A stretch of 5,576 bases of DNA, taken from the NCBI GenBank assembly GCA_017617775.1, contig JAFZVO010000063.1, forward strand, positions 1 to 5,576, written 5' to 3'. Of the stretch, positions 1 through 4,741 are shown in pieces. A program made the position numbers and the translations under genes. Position 1 is the stretch's first letter; every line of letters starts with the position of its first letter. Below the pieces are notes generated by a model, which saw only the letters and a list, made by a program, of their open reading frames with translations, had not been told where the DNA came from and ran no database searches. This DNA is from Bacilli bacterium (GTDB lineage Bacteria; Bacillota_I; Bacilli_A; RFN20; CAG-826).

Positions 1-83
1 CACCTACTTCTATTGGTTCTTTTTTATTTACAAAGTCAATAAAAATACTAGAGAACAAACAAGAAAAAAGTTATAATTCAAAT
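1..83 (+). other. AT-rich upstream region, possible 3' end of a membrane-protein gene
   Basis: No complete gene lies here. Plus-strand frame 2 (positions 2-76) is open and ends in TAA at 74-76. It reads an aromatic, hydrophobic stretch (TYFYWFFFIY) followed by a polar, lysine-rich tail ending NKQEKKL, which would suit the last membrane helix and cytoplasmic tail of a membrane protein cut off by the window edge. If real, its stop codon lies inside the TATAAT box proposed for the next gene. A rival reading exists on the minus strand, where IFIDFVNKKEPIEVG also looks protein-like but lacks an ATG. The stretch is too short to decide, so no function is assigned. Confidence 0.25.
49..77 (+). promoter_or_regulatory. 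Putative promoter of the acetyltransferase gene, leaderless geometry
   Basis: A perfect -10 box, TATAAT, lies at 72-77. It is preceded by a weak -35 match, TAGAGA (4 of 6), at 49-54 with a 17-bp spacer. Only six bases (78-83) separate the -10 box from the ATG at 84, so transcription would start at or within a base or two of the start codon. No Shine-Dalgarno sequence is present. In such an AT-rich stretch a chance TATAAT is possible, so the call rests on the good spacing and on similar geometry before other genes in this window. Confidence 0.45.
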
Positions 84-695
84 ATGAAAAATAAAATGTT
101 AAATGGTGAATTATACGATCCTAATGATGAAGAGTTAGTTGCTTTAAGAAAGAAATGTCATAATCTCTGTCGAGAATATAATTCACTTAGCGAAGATAAC
201 CCAAAAAGAAATGAAATTCTTGAAGAAATAGGCATAAAACTTGGCAAAAACGTTTTCTTACAAGGTCCTATTTATTTTGATTATGGTTGTTTCGTTTCTA
301 TTGGTGAGAATAGCTATGCGAATTTTAACTTTACAGTGTTAGATACTTGCCCAGTGAGGATTGGTAATGATGTCTTTATCGGAACTGGTGTATCTTTAGT
401 AACGCCTCTTCATCCAATGCATTATGAAGGTCGCAATATCTATTTTGATAACGAAAAAGGAAGATATACAAATGATGAATACGGCGCGCCTATCACCATT
501 GGTGATAACTGCTGGATTTGTAGCAATGTCACCATCGTCGGGGGAGTAACTATTGGAAGCGGATGTGTGATCGGCGCTGGTTCAGTAGTCACTCGCGATA
601 TTCCCGATAACTCTTTTGCCGCGGGTAATCCTTGTCGAGTGATTCGTCAAATAAACGAACAAGACCGTGAAAACTACAAGAAAATGAAACAATAA
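84..695 (+). CDS. Sugar O-acetyltransferase (LacA/Maa/NodL family, hexapeptide repeat)
   Basis: This 203-residue protein is a full-length member of the maltose/galactoside O-acetyltransferase family: cytosolic trimers that move acetyl from acetyl-CoA to a sugar hydroxyl. The N-terminal maltose-acetyltransferase helical domain (about 1-55) opens with the family signature GELYDPND at 8-15. A left-handed beta-helix follows (about 56-188), with hexapeptide turns such as VRIGND and VTIGSG. The probable catalytic histidine is H110 in PLHPMHYEG, matching H115 of E. coli LacA; N82 and D87 lie in the usual acceptor-site region. The end, AAGNPCRVIRQI, is the conserved acetyl-CoA-binding stretch. The loop at about 117-134 is long, as in many Bacillota homologues. 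ATG 84 is chosen because the family starts just before KML-GELYDP; the frame stays open upstream, but that sequence is unlike the family. Hand-counted GC3 is about 20% in codons 1-60, 22% in 61-132 and 43% in 133-190, so the gene may be mosaic. The sugar substrate cannot be told. Confidence 0.93.
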   Translation: MKNKMLNGELYDPNDEELVALRKKCHNLCREYNSLSEDNPKRNEILEEIGIKLGKNVFLQGPIYFDYGCFVSIGENSYANFNFTVLDTCPVRIGNDVFIGTGVSLVTPLHPMHYEGRNIYFDNEKGRYTNDEYGAPITIGDNCWICSNVTIVGGVTIGSGCVIGAGSVVTRDIPDNSFAAGNPCRVIRQINEQDRENYKKMKQ

Positions 696-700
696 TTATT

Positions 701-706
701 TATAAT
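701..706 (+). promoter_or_regulatory. Possible -10 box before holA
   Basis: TATAAT at 701-706 lies in the 21-bp gap between the acetyltransferase stop (TAA 693-695) and the holA ATG (717). It would start transcription about 4 nt before the ATG. No convincing -35 box is seen (AAGAAA at 678-683 sits at the right distance), and there is no Shine-Dalgarno sequence. holA may instead be read through from the acetyltransferase. The gap consists almost wholly of A and T, so a chance match is quite possible. Confidence 0.25.
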
Positions 707-716
707 AATAAGAAAT

Positions 717-1682
717 ATGTTATACGTCGTTTACGGAAGTCAATCTGCATTAGTGAGAAGCCGCATCAAGAAGATCTGTCAAGAAGAGGTTGGAGAACTT
801 GATGAGATGAATTATGTTCGTTTCTCCTATCCTGAGAATTCTGTTTTCGAAGTTCTCGATGAAGCGAGCTATATCCCATTGGGATATGAGAAGAAGGCAA
901 TCGTCTATAGCGATCTAACTCTACTTACCAAAGTTGATAAGAAAACAAAGGAATCAGACCAATACAAAGCTTTGATTTCCTATCTCAAGTCTCCAAATGA
1001 GCAGACGGTTCTTATTCTCTCCGTCTATGAAGATAAAATTGTTGATAAAGGAGAACTCCTCAATAGAGTAAAGGAAAATGGGTCAGTGATTTCTCGTCCT
1101 GTTCCTAACGAAGTGGAATGGAAAGAACTCGTGAGCCGTTTCGTCAAGGAGAAGGCTGGCGCGGTGATTGACCGTGATGCTTTAATTGAATTAGCCAATA
1201 GAACGTACTGCGATGTCGATTTGATGCGTAATAGCGCGAAGAAACTCGCCTTATATACCGACCATATCACTCATCAAGATGTGGTGAAAATGGTGGAAAG
1301 ACCATTAGAAGAAAATGTTTTCCAGATTTTTAATGCTTTATTAGACGGGAAAAACGGCGCTGCTCTTCGCATCTATCGTGATTTAAGAGTGAAAGGAACT
1401 GAACCGGTGAGTTTAATCACAACATTGGCCAATCAATTCCGCATGTTCTCGATGGTCTCTTATTTAACAAAAAAGAATTATACAGTGAAAGGGATCAGCG
1501 AAGAACTCGGAATCAATGAGATCAGAGCGAAGATCCTTTCTCGACAAGTTTATAATATGAAAGAAGAAGCCATCAAAAGAACATTTGATGAATTATATAA
1601 TCTCGATTTTCAAATCAAAAGCGGCCAAGTTGACCGCTTCTATGCTTTTGATTTATTCTTAGCAAACTTTAAAGTTAGATAA
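717..1682 (+). CDS. holA: DNA polymerase III, delta subunit
   Basis: The 321-residue product is the delta subunit of the replicative clamp loader (YqeN in Bacillus), which opens the beta sliding clamp and works in a pentamer with DnaX and delta-prime. The start MLYVVYGSQSALV matches the family opening, an I/LYLLYGEE-type strand followed by a long helix. Domain I is about 1-140 and a helical middle domain about 140-205. The C-terminal collar domain (about 206-321) contains the typical LLDGKNGAALRIYRDL segment followed by EPVSLITTLANQFRMF. As expected for delta, it has no Walker A motif. Length is slightly below the usual 330-345. The gene starts 21 bp after the acetyltransferase and ends 8 bp from the stop of convergent rpsT. 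The holA-rpsT neighbourhood is known in Bacillota and supports the call; comEC, often upstream of holA there, is not visible. No Shine-Dalgarno sequence precedes the ATG. Confidence 0.93.
   Translation: MLYVVYGSQSALVRSRIKKICQEEVGELDEMNYVRFSYPENSVFEVLDEASYIPLGYEKKAIVYSDLTLLTKVDKKTKESDQYKALISYLKSPNEQTVLILSVYEDKIVDKGELLNRVKENGSVISRPVPNEVEWKELVSRFVKEKAGAVIDRDALIELANRTYCDVDLMRNSAKKLALYTDHITHQDVVKMVERPLEENVFQIFNALLDGKNGAALRIYRDLRVKGTEPVSLITTLANQFRMFSMVSYLTKKNYTVKGISEELGINEIRAKILSRQVYNMKEEAIKRTFDELYNLDFQIKSGQVDRFYAFDLFLANFKVR
1619..1639 (-). terminator. Possible intrinsic terminator of rpsT inside the holA 3' end
   Basis: An inverted repeat, AAGCGG...CCGCTT, with inner CA/TG pairs gives a stem of about nine positions with one mismatch and a 3-nt loop. 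On the minus strand the stem is followed by TTTTGATTTG, a broken U-tract, about 50 nt past the rpsT stop. That fits a weak Rho-independent terminator for rpsT placed antisense to the last holA codons. On the plus strand the following sequence (CTATGCTTTTG) is a poorer terminator tail. The whole element is coding sequence for holA, so it could be coincidental. Confidence 0.35.
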
Positions 1683-1694
1683 TATAAATATTAT
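1679..1694. repeat. AT-only inverted repeat spanning both convergent stop codons
   Basis: ATAATAT at 1679-1685 is a perfect inverted copy of ATATTAT at 1688-1694, separated by AA. It covers the 8-bp gap between holA and rpsT and includes both TAA stop codons. The arms contain no G or C and no U-tract follows, so this is not a standard terminator; it may only reflect two TAA stops facing each other in AT-rich sequence. Confidence 0.5.
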
Positions 1695-1954
1695 TCTAAG
1701 GAGTTCACTAAACGCTGAACAGTGCTCTTTTGTCTTGCCGCAGTGTTGGCGTGTTGAATGCCATCAGAGACACTCTTGTCGATTAAAGAATATGCTTTTA
1801 AGGAAGCTTCTTTAGCTTTCGCGGCATCCTTCGCTTCAACCGCTAATTTGACCTTTTTGATTTCGGATCTGATCGCGCTCTTTGCGGATTTGTTTCTAAG
1901 ACGTGCTTTTTCGTTTGTTTTGTTGCGTTTAATTTGACTTTTAATATTGGCCAT
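1691..1954 (-). CDS. rpsT: 30S ribosomal protein S20
   Basis: The 87-residue product is S20, a primary binder of 16S rRNA in the body of the small subunit. It opens with the near-invariant MANIKSQIKRNKTNEKARLRN, then a basic helix (NKSAKSAIRSEIKK), an alanine/lysine-rich middle (VEAKDAAKAKEA) and the C-terminal signature HANTAARQKS at about 68-77. Length is standard. The start is secure: MANIKS is conserved and an AGAGGT Shine-Dalgarno lies 6 nt upstream. The gene converges on holA with an 8-bp gap and sits 71 bp downstream of the acyl ligase on the same strand. Its own promoter signals suggest it is expressed at least partly on its own, as expected for a ribosomal protein. Confidence 0.97.
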   Translation of the reverse strand: MANIKSQIKRNKTNEKARLRNKSAKSAIRSEIKKVKLAVEAKDAAKAKEASLKAYSLIDKSVSDGIQHANTAARQKSTVQRLVNSLE

Positions 1955-1960
1955 TTTTCT

Positions 1961-1966
1961 ACCTCT
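1961..1966 (-). promoter_or_regulatory. Shine-Dalgarno sequence of rpsT
   Basis: On the minus strand AGAGGT is followed by six bases (AGAAAA) and then the ATG at 1954. This is near-ideal spacing and the best ribosome binding site in the window, showing that the organism does use anti-Shine-Dalgarno pairing for a highly expressed gene. Confidence 0.8.
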
Positions 1967-1985
1967 TTTTTAAGCGTCGCTAGTT

Positions 1986-2013
1986 ATATTACCATAATTG
2001 AAACATAATGCAA
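1986..2013 (-). promoter_or_regulatory. Putative rpsT promoter with extended -10
   Basis: Reading the minus strand, TTGCAT (2013-2008) is a -35 match followed after 16 bp by TAATAT (1991-1986), preceded directly by TGG (1994-1992), which fits an extended -10 (TGn). An overlapping alternative -10, TATAAC (1988-1983), would give a 19-bp spacer. Either predicts a 5' untranslated leader of roughly 20-30 nt carrying the AGAGGT ribosome binding site, unlike the near-leaderless arrangement at other genes here. The -35 box lies within the palindrome at 2006-2028. Confidence 0.5.
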
Positions 2014-2028
2014 ATATAATTTACATTA
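2006..2028. repeat. Imperfect palindrome at the ligase stop and rpsT -35
   Basis: Arms of 10 bp (2006-2015 and 2019-2028; TAATGCAAAT and ATTTACATTA) flank a 3-nt centre with one mismatch. In minus-strand RNA the mismatch becomes a G-U pair, giving a 10-bp hairpin UAAUGUAAAU-UAU-AUUUGCAUUA that begins with the stop codon of the acyl ligase and contains the proposed rpsT -35. There is no following U-tract, so it is not a classical terminator. It could be an mRNA 3'-end structure, an operator, or an AT-rich coincidence. Confidence 0.5.
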
Positions 2029-4044
2029 GTTTTTATGCTTTTTGTTCTTTAGTTCATCGATTTCTTCGACGACATCGAGAACGCAAGTGAGTTTGCCGTA
2101 TTTATTTTCAGGCATATTGATCTTGAACTTTTCGTTCACTTTTTGCATCATTTCGACATAGTTCATGGAGTCACCACCGAGGTCGTTGATCCAGTGAGCG
2201 TCGTTTTCAATCTTGAATAATGGGAGGATTAAAACTTCAGAGAAGATCTCGCGGACACCATCGAGATATTTGTCTAAGACTTCTTGAGGAATCTTCTTAG
2301 TGACTTTGACTTGTTGTTTACCATCTAAAGAGATGTAATCCTTACTACCCGCTTCAATCGCTTTCTTGACCTGGAAACGTTTGACTTTCATATTGTTTGC
2401 GAGCGGGAGTTTATTACGGGCGAAATAGAGTTCTTCAATCTTCACGCCATGCGGTAAATCCTCTTCGATTTTTTTAACCTTTTCTTTTAAGGTTTTAATC
2501 TCATCTTCTTTGATGTGGTTATCGACTTCTAAAACGAGGACAACAGCTTCATCAGTGGAGCCTTCTTTCTGCTTACCAAAGATACAGATTTTGTTCACTC
2601 TATCGAGGTTTTGGAAAAACATTTCCAATTCATCGGGGAAGATATTCTCACCATTCGCATTGACGATGACATCTTTCATACGGCCTCTGATGTAATATCT
2701 ACCAGTGGCGTCCATCTCGGCGATATCACCGGTGTGGAAATAACCTTCTTCATCGATAGAGGATTTGGATAGTTTACCACCGATGATCTCTTTGGTGTGG
2801 ACGGCTTTACTTCTGACGAGAAGTTCACCTTTACCAGTTCCAGAATCATCTGGTTTAATCTTGTATTCAACACCGTGAAGCGGTTTACCAATTGAGCATT
2901 TTAATCTGTCGTCAACGTTTGGTGATAATTCAACGGATGTAACGCCGATCTCAGTCATACCATATCCGTTATATAAGTTATAGCCGATACCGTTGATGAT
3001 GGTGGCGGTGTGGTTATTGAGATAGCCACCTCCAGAGATACAATATCTCACATGAGTGCCTAAGATATTCTTTTGAATCTTTTTAAGAGCGATATTGCTC
3101 GCGCCTAATTGGGCTTCTACCTTGTCGAGTTTACCAGTATGGTAACCAATCATCTTGTCGATGATATCTTGCTTTTGTGGAGTCTGCATCGCTTTCTTTC
3201 TCTCTAAAGCCGTAGCAATGCCATCCCAGAATAGTGGGACGGAGAAGACGTGAGTGACTTTGCTCTTCGCGCATAAGCCTAACAAGTCTTTCGTGCTGTT
3301 AGAAGCTGGGAAGACCAAAGTCTTGCCATAGAATGTGAACCATAAGAAGACAGCGACGAAACCGAAGATATGGTGAAGGGGAATCATCGCGAGAATCTTT
3401 AATTTACCGAGTTTCTTTGGATACATCAAATCGACAGTGGAATCACCCATCTCTAATGATTCAGCGATTTGGTTGATGAGATTCTCACCGTTATAGACCA
3501 TGAGCTTGACGTCACCAGTCGTGCCGCTGGAACAGAAGATCACTTCATTCTCCCAAGTTGGAGAGAAGGAATAATTTGGTTTTTCTTCGACGATATCGTA
3601 GATGGATAACTTCGTTATCGAATATAAATACATATCATCGGTGACAATCGCGATGGCTTTGGTTTGCTTCAAAAGGTTTTCGGTACCTTCTTTGCTGGCT
3701 TTGGCATCGATGAGAAGAGGTTTATAACCACACATCAAAATGGCCCAGAACATCTCACACCAACGCGGGCAGTTTGTGACCTTTAAGGCGATCACTCTAT
3801 TCTTTGGTTGTTGATATAAGAAGGCAGAGAGAGCGCTCGCAAAGGCATAGGCATGCTTACGGTATTTGGAATAGCGGTAGTGTCTGATCTTGCCGTTATC
3901 GTTTGTGTATTCCATCGCGACAGCGTGGAGGTTTTTCTTGGTTGAATAGTTGAAGATATCTTCCATCCTCAAGGATGTTTTAAACAAATCTTGCGCGCTG
4001 GAGAGATATTCTTTGGCTAGTTTATGTTTCTTTTCAATATTCAT
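2026..4044 (-). CDS. AMP-forming acyl ligase fused to an acyl carrier domain
   Basis: This 672-residue cytosolic protein joins an ANL-superfamily adenylation domain (about 25-565) to an acyl carrier domain (about 585-665). It should activate a carboxylic acid with ATP to acyl-AMP and pass it to its own phosphopantetheine thiol. Visible ANL motifs in order are the P-loop SSGTTGDVKL (172-181), IPLHHIFGF (221-229), SGGG (337-340), NGYGMTE (359-365), HTGD (437-440), GRMKDVIVNANGENIFPDE (454-472) and the A10 lysine, probably K553 in LPLANNMKVKR. The carrier attachment site is S626 in DLGGDSMNY. The lysine-rich helical segment at about 281-330 before SGGG resembles long-chain acyl-CoA/acyl-ACP synthetases, so a fatty acid is the likeliest substrate. 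The P-loop lacks the usual Pro-Lys-Gly and A10 lacks its Gly. No condensation, thioesterase, reductase or acyltransferase domain is present. The gene is coupled by ATGA overlap to the upstream phosphoesterase. Alternatives are an NRPS-like loading module or a Dlt-like D-alanyl system; neither has partners here. Confidence 0.88.
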   Translation of the reverse strand: MNIEKKHKLAKEYLSSAQDLFKTSLRMEDIFNYSTKKNLHAVAMEYTNDNGKIRHYRYSKYRKHAYAFASALSAFLYQQPKNRVIALKVTNCPRWCEMFWAILMCGYKPLLIDAKASKEGTENLLKQTKAIAIVTDDMYLYSITKLSIYDIVEEKPNYSFSPTWENEVIFCSSGTTGDVKLMVYNGENLINQIAESLEMGDSTVDLMYPKKLGKLKILAMIPLHHIFGFVAVFLWFTFYGKTLVFPASNSTKDLLGLCAKSKVTHVFSVPLFWDGIATALERKKAMQTPQKQDIIDKMIGYHTGKLDKVEAQLGASNIALKKIQKNILGTHVRYCISGGGYLNNHTATIINGIGYNLYNGYGMTEIGVTSVELSPNVDDRLKCSIGKPLHGVEYKIKPDDSGTGKGELLVRSKAVHTKEIIGGKLSKSSIDEEGYFHTGDIAEMDATGRYYIRGRMKDVIVNANGENIFPDELEMFFQNLDRVNKICIFGKQKEGSTDEAVVLVLEVDNHIKEDEIKTLKEKVKKIEEDLPHGVKIEELYFARNKLPLANNMKVKRFQVKKAIEAGSKDYISLDGKQQVKVTKKIPQEVLDKYLDGVREIFSEVLILPLFKIENDAHWINDLGGDSMNYVEMMQKVNEKFKINMPENKYGKLTCVLDVVEEIDELKNKKHKN

Positions 4045-4649
4045 TGTTTCTTTCTGCTCCTTATTTCTTCGAGTTCTTTTTCTATCTGGGCGAGTTGTTG
4101 CTCTAATTCTTCTAATTCGTTGACGCTGACTTTCTCTTCTTCTTCCTCTTCTGGTTTTTCAACCATTGGAGCCTCGACAAGAGAGACCTTGTATCTCTTC
4201 AATAACTTGTGATTCTCATAAGAGAAGAGTTTAACATCGATCACCGTCTTATTCATATCGAGAACCATGTAGGTCGGACCGAGTTCACTTCGTGGATAGG
4301 CGAGGGACCCGGGGTTGATGAAGGCAATCCCTTTTCTCTTTACGCATTCGGGGATGTGGGTATGCCCATAGATGAAGACTTTGACATCGTTATCTTTGAG
4401 TTTTTTATCGGATATTTCTTTTTTATGACGCATTAAAATGTTCCCAAAAGGAGTGGGAATCAATAATTCGTCTTGCATATCAAAAGAATAATCACAGTTA
4501 CCTCTGACTACGCGGAAGGGATAAACACTTCGAGGATGACTCTCTGAATCACCAGCGTGTAGATATAAATCGACATTTGGCCATTTGGTGATGAGCTCAT
4601 CTACCGCGTCGTTATTACCATGACTATCCGAGATCAACAAAATTCTCAT
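4041..4649 (-). CDS. YfcE/MJ0936-family metallophosphoesterase with acidic coiled-coil tail
   Basis: The first 155 residues or so form a compact calcineurin-like phosphoesterase of the YfcE/MJ0936/YsnB group, which binds two divalent metals and hydrolyses phosphodiesters in vitro; physiological substrates are mostly unknown. Metal and active-site residues are visible: D8 and H10 (SDSHGN), D34 (HAGDSE), N51 (RGNCD), H75 (MRHKK), H96 and H98 (YGHTHIP), and the family NPGS at 112-115. The 202-residue length exceeds the usual 155-185. The extra C-terminus (about 161-202) has a run of six glutamates (167-172), then a helix with hydrophobic residues at 179, 182, 186, 189, 193 and 196, a clean 3-4-3-4 heptad pattern, ending in a basic RSRKK. 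The ATG at 4649 precedes the typical MRILLISDSHG start; no Shine-Dalgarno sequence is seen, but a promoter lies just upstream. Its stop overlaps the ligase start. It is divergent from fmt. Confidence 0.9.
   Translation of the reverse strand: MRILLISDSHGNNDAVDELITKWPNVDLYLHAGDSESHPRSVYPFRVVRGNCDYSFDMQDELLIPTPFGNILMRHKKEISDKKLKDNDVKVFIYGHTHIPECVKRKGIAFINPGSLAYPRSELGPTYMVLDMNKTVIDVKLFSYENHKLLKRYKVSLVEAPMVEKPEEEEEEKVSVNELEELEQQLAQIEKELEEIRSRKKQ
4057..4062 (-). promoter_or_regulatory. Shine-Dalgarno sequence of the acyl ligase
   Basis: AAGGAG on the minus strand lies within the last codons of the phosphoesterase, 12 nt before the ligase ATG at 4044. The spacing is longer than ideal, but with the ATGA stop/start overlap it supports translation of the ligase by coupling or reinitiation, and it supports the chosen start. 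Confidence 0.6.
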
Positions 4650-4658
4650 ATCATATTA

Positions 4659-4688
4659 ATGATAAAAGAAAAAAGTACATTATTTCAA
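4659..4688 (-). promoter_or_regulatory. Putative promoter of the phosphoesterase-ligase operon
   Basis: On the minus strand TTGAAA (4688-4683; 5 of 6 to consensus) and TATCAT (4664-4659; 5 of 6) are separated by 18 bp. Only nine bases separate the -10 box from the ATG at 4649, so the transcript would begin about 1-4 nt before the start codon. The -10 box is also one arm of a 16-bp palindrome (4649-4664, TATCAT-ATTA-ATGATA) whose other arm touches the start codon. Confidence 0.6.
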
Positions 4689-4706
4689 TATTTGAATGAA
4701 TATTGA
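4685..4706. repeat. Perfect 8-bp inverted repeat between divergent promoters, operator-like
   Basis: TCAATATT (4685-4692) and AATATTGA (4699-4706) are perfect inverted copies around a 6-bp centre (TGAATG). The element sits between the phosphoesterase and fmt genes and overlaps the proposed -35 boxes of both divergent promoters (4683-4688 and 4703-4708). This is where a dimeric repressor could act on both. The sequence does not match CIRCE or another operator I recognise, and AT-rich composition raises the odds of chance. Confidence 0.45.
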
Positions 4707-4734
4707 TGATTTTTGGTCTCTTTTTTTGTAAAAT
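4703..4734 (+). promoter_or_regulatory. Putative fmt promoter, leaderless geometry
   Basis: A -10 match, TAAAAT (5 of 6), lies at 4729-4734, seven bases before the fmt ATG at 4742, so transcription would begin at or next to the start codon. The nearest -35 match is TTGATG (4 of 6) at 4703-4708 with a long 20-bp spacer, which weakens the call. No Shine-Dalgarno sequence is present. Confidence 0.4.
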
Positions 4735-4741
4735 AACAACG

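Noticed and set aside
3..83. N-terminal extension of the acetyltransferase, since its frame is open to the window edge
   Set aside because: The family starts close to the GELYDPND motif, and the extension (PTSIGSFLF...) resembles no acetyltransferase sequence; ATG 84 gives a normal length.
1025..1270. Minus-strand open frame of 81 codons inside holA
   Set aside because: It lies wholly antisense to a well-recognised holA frame, resembles no family I know and has no ribosome binding site of note.
2510..2891. Short open frames (2510-2695 plus, 2676-2891 minus) inside the acyl ligase
   Set aside because: The ligase frame carries conserved ANL motifs across this stretch; these are overlapping frames with no recognisable protein features.
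3952..3963. Perfect 12-bp palindrome GAAGATATCTTC
   Set aside because: It encodes part of MEDIF in the acyl ligase, and GATATC recurs through the window as ordinary Asp-Ile codons; no regulatory context is seen.
4024..4436. Plus-strand open frames opposite the phosphoesterase, one serine-rich
   Set aside because: The serine-rich run is the reverse reading of the glutamate/coiled-coil codons (GAA/GAG gives TTC/CTC and shifted TCT frames). The phosphoesterase motifs show the real coding strand.
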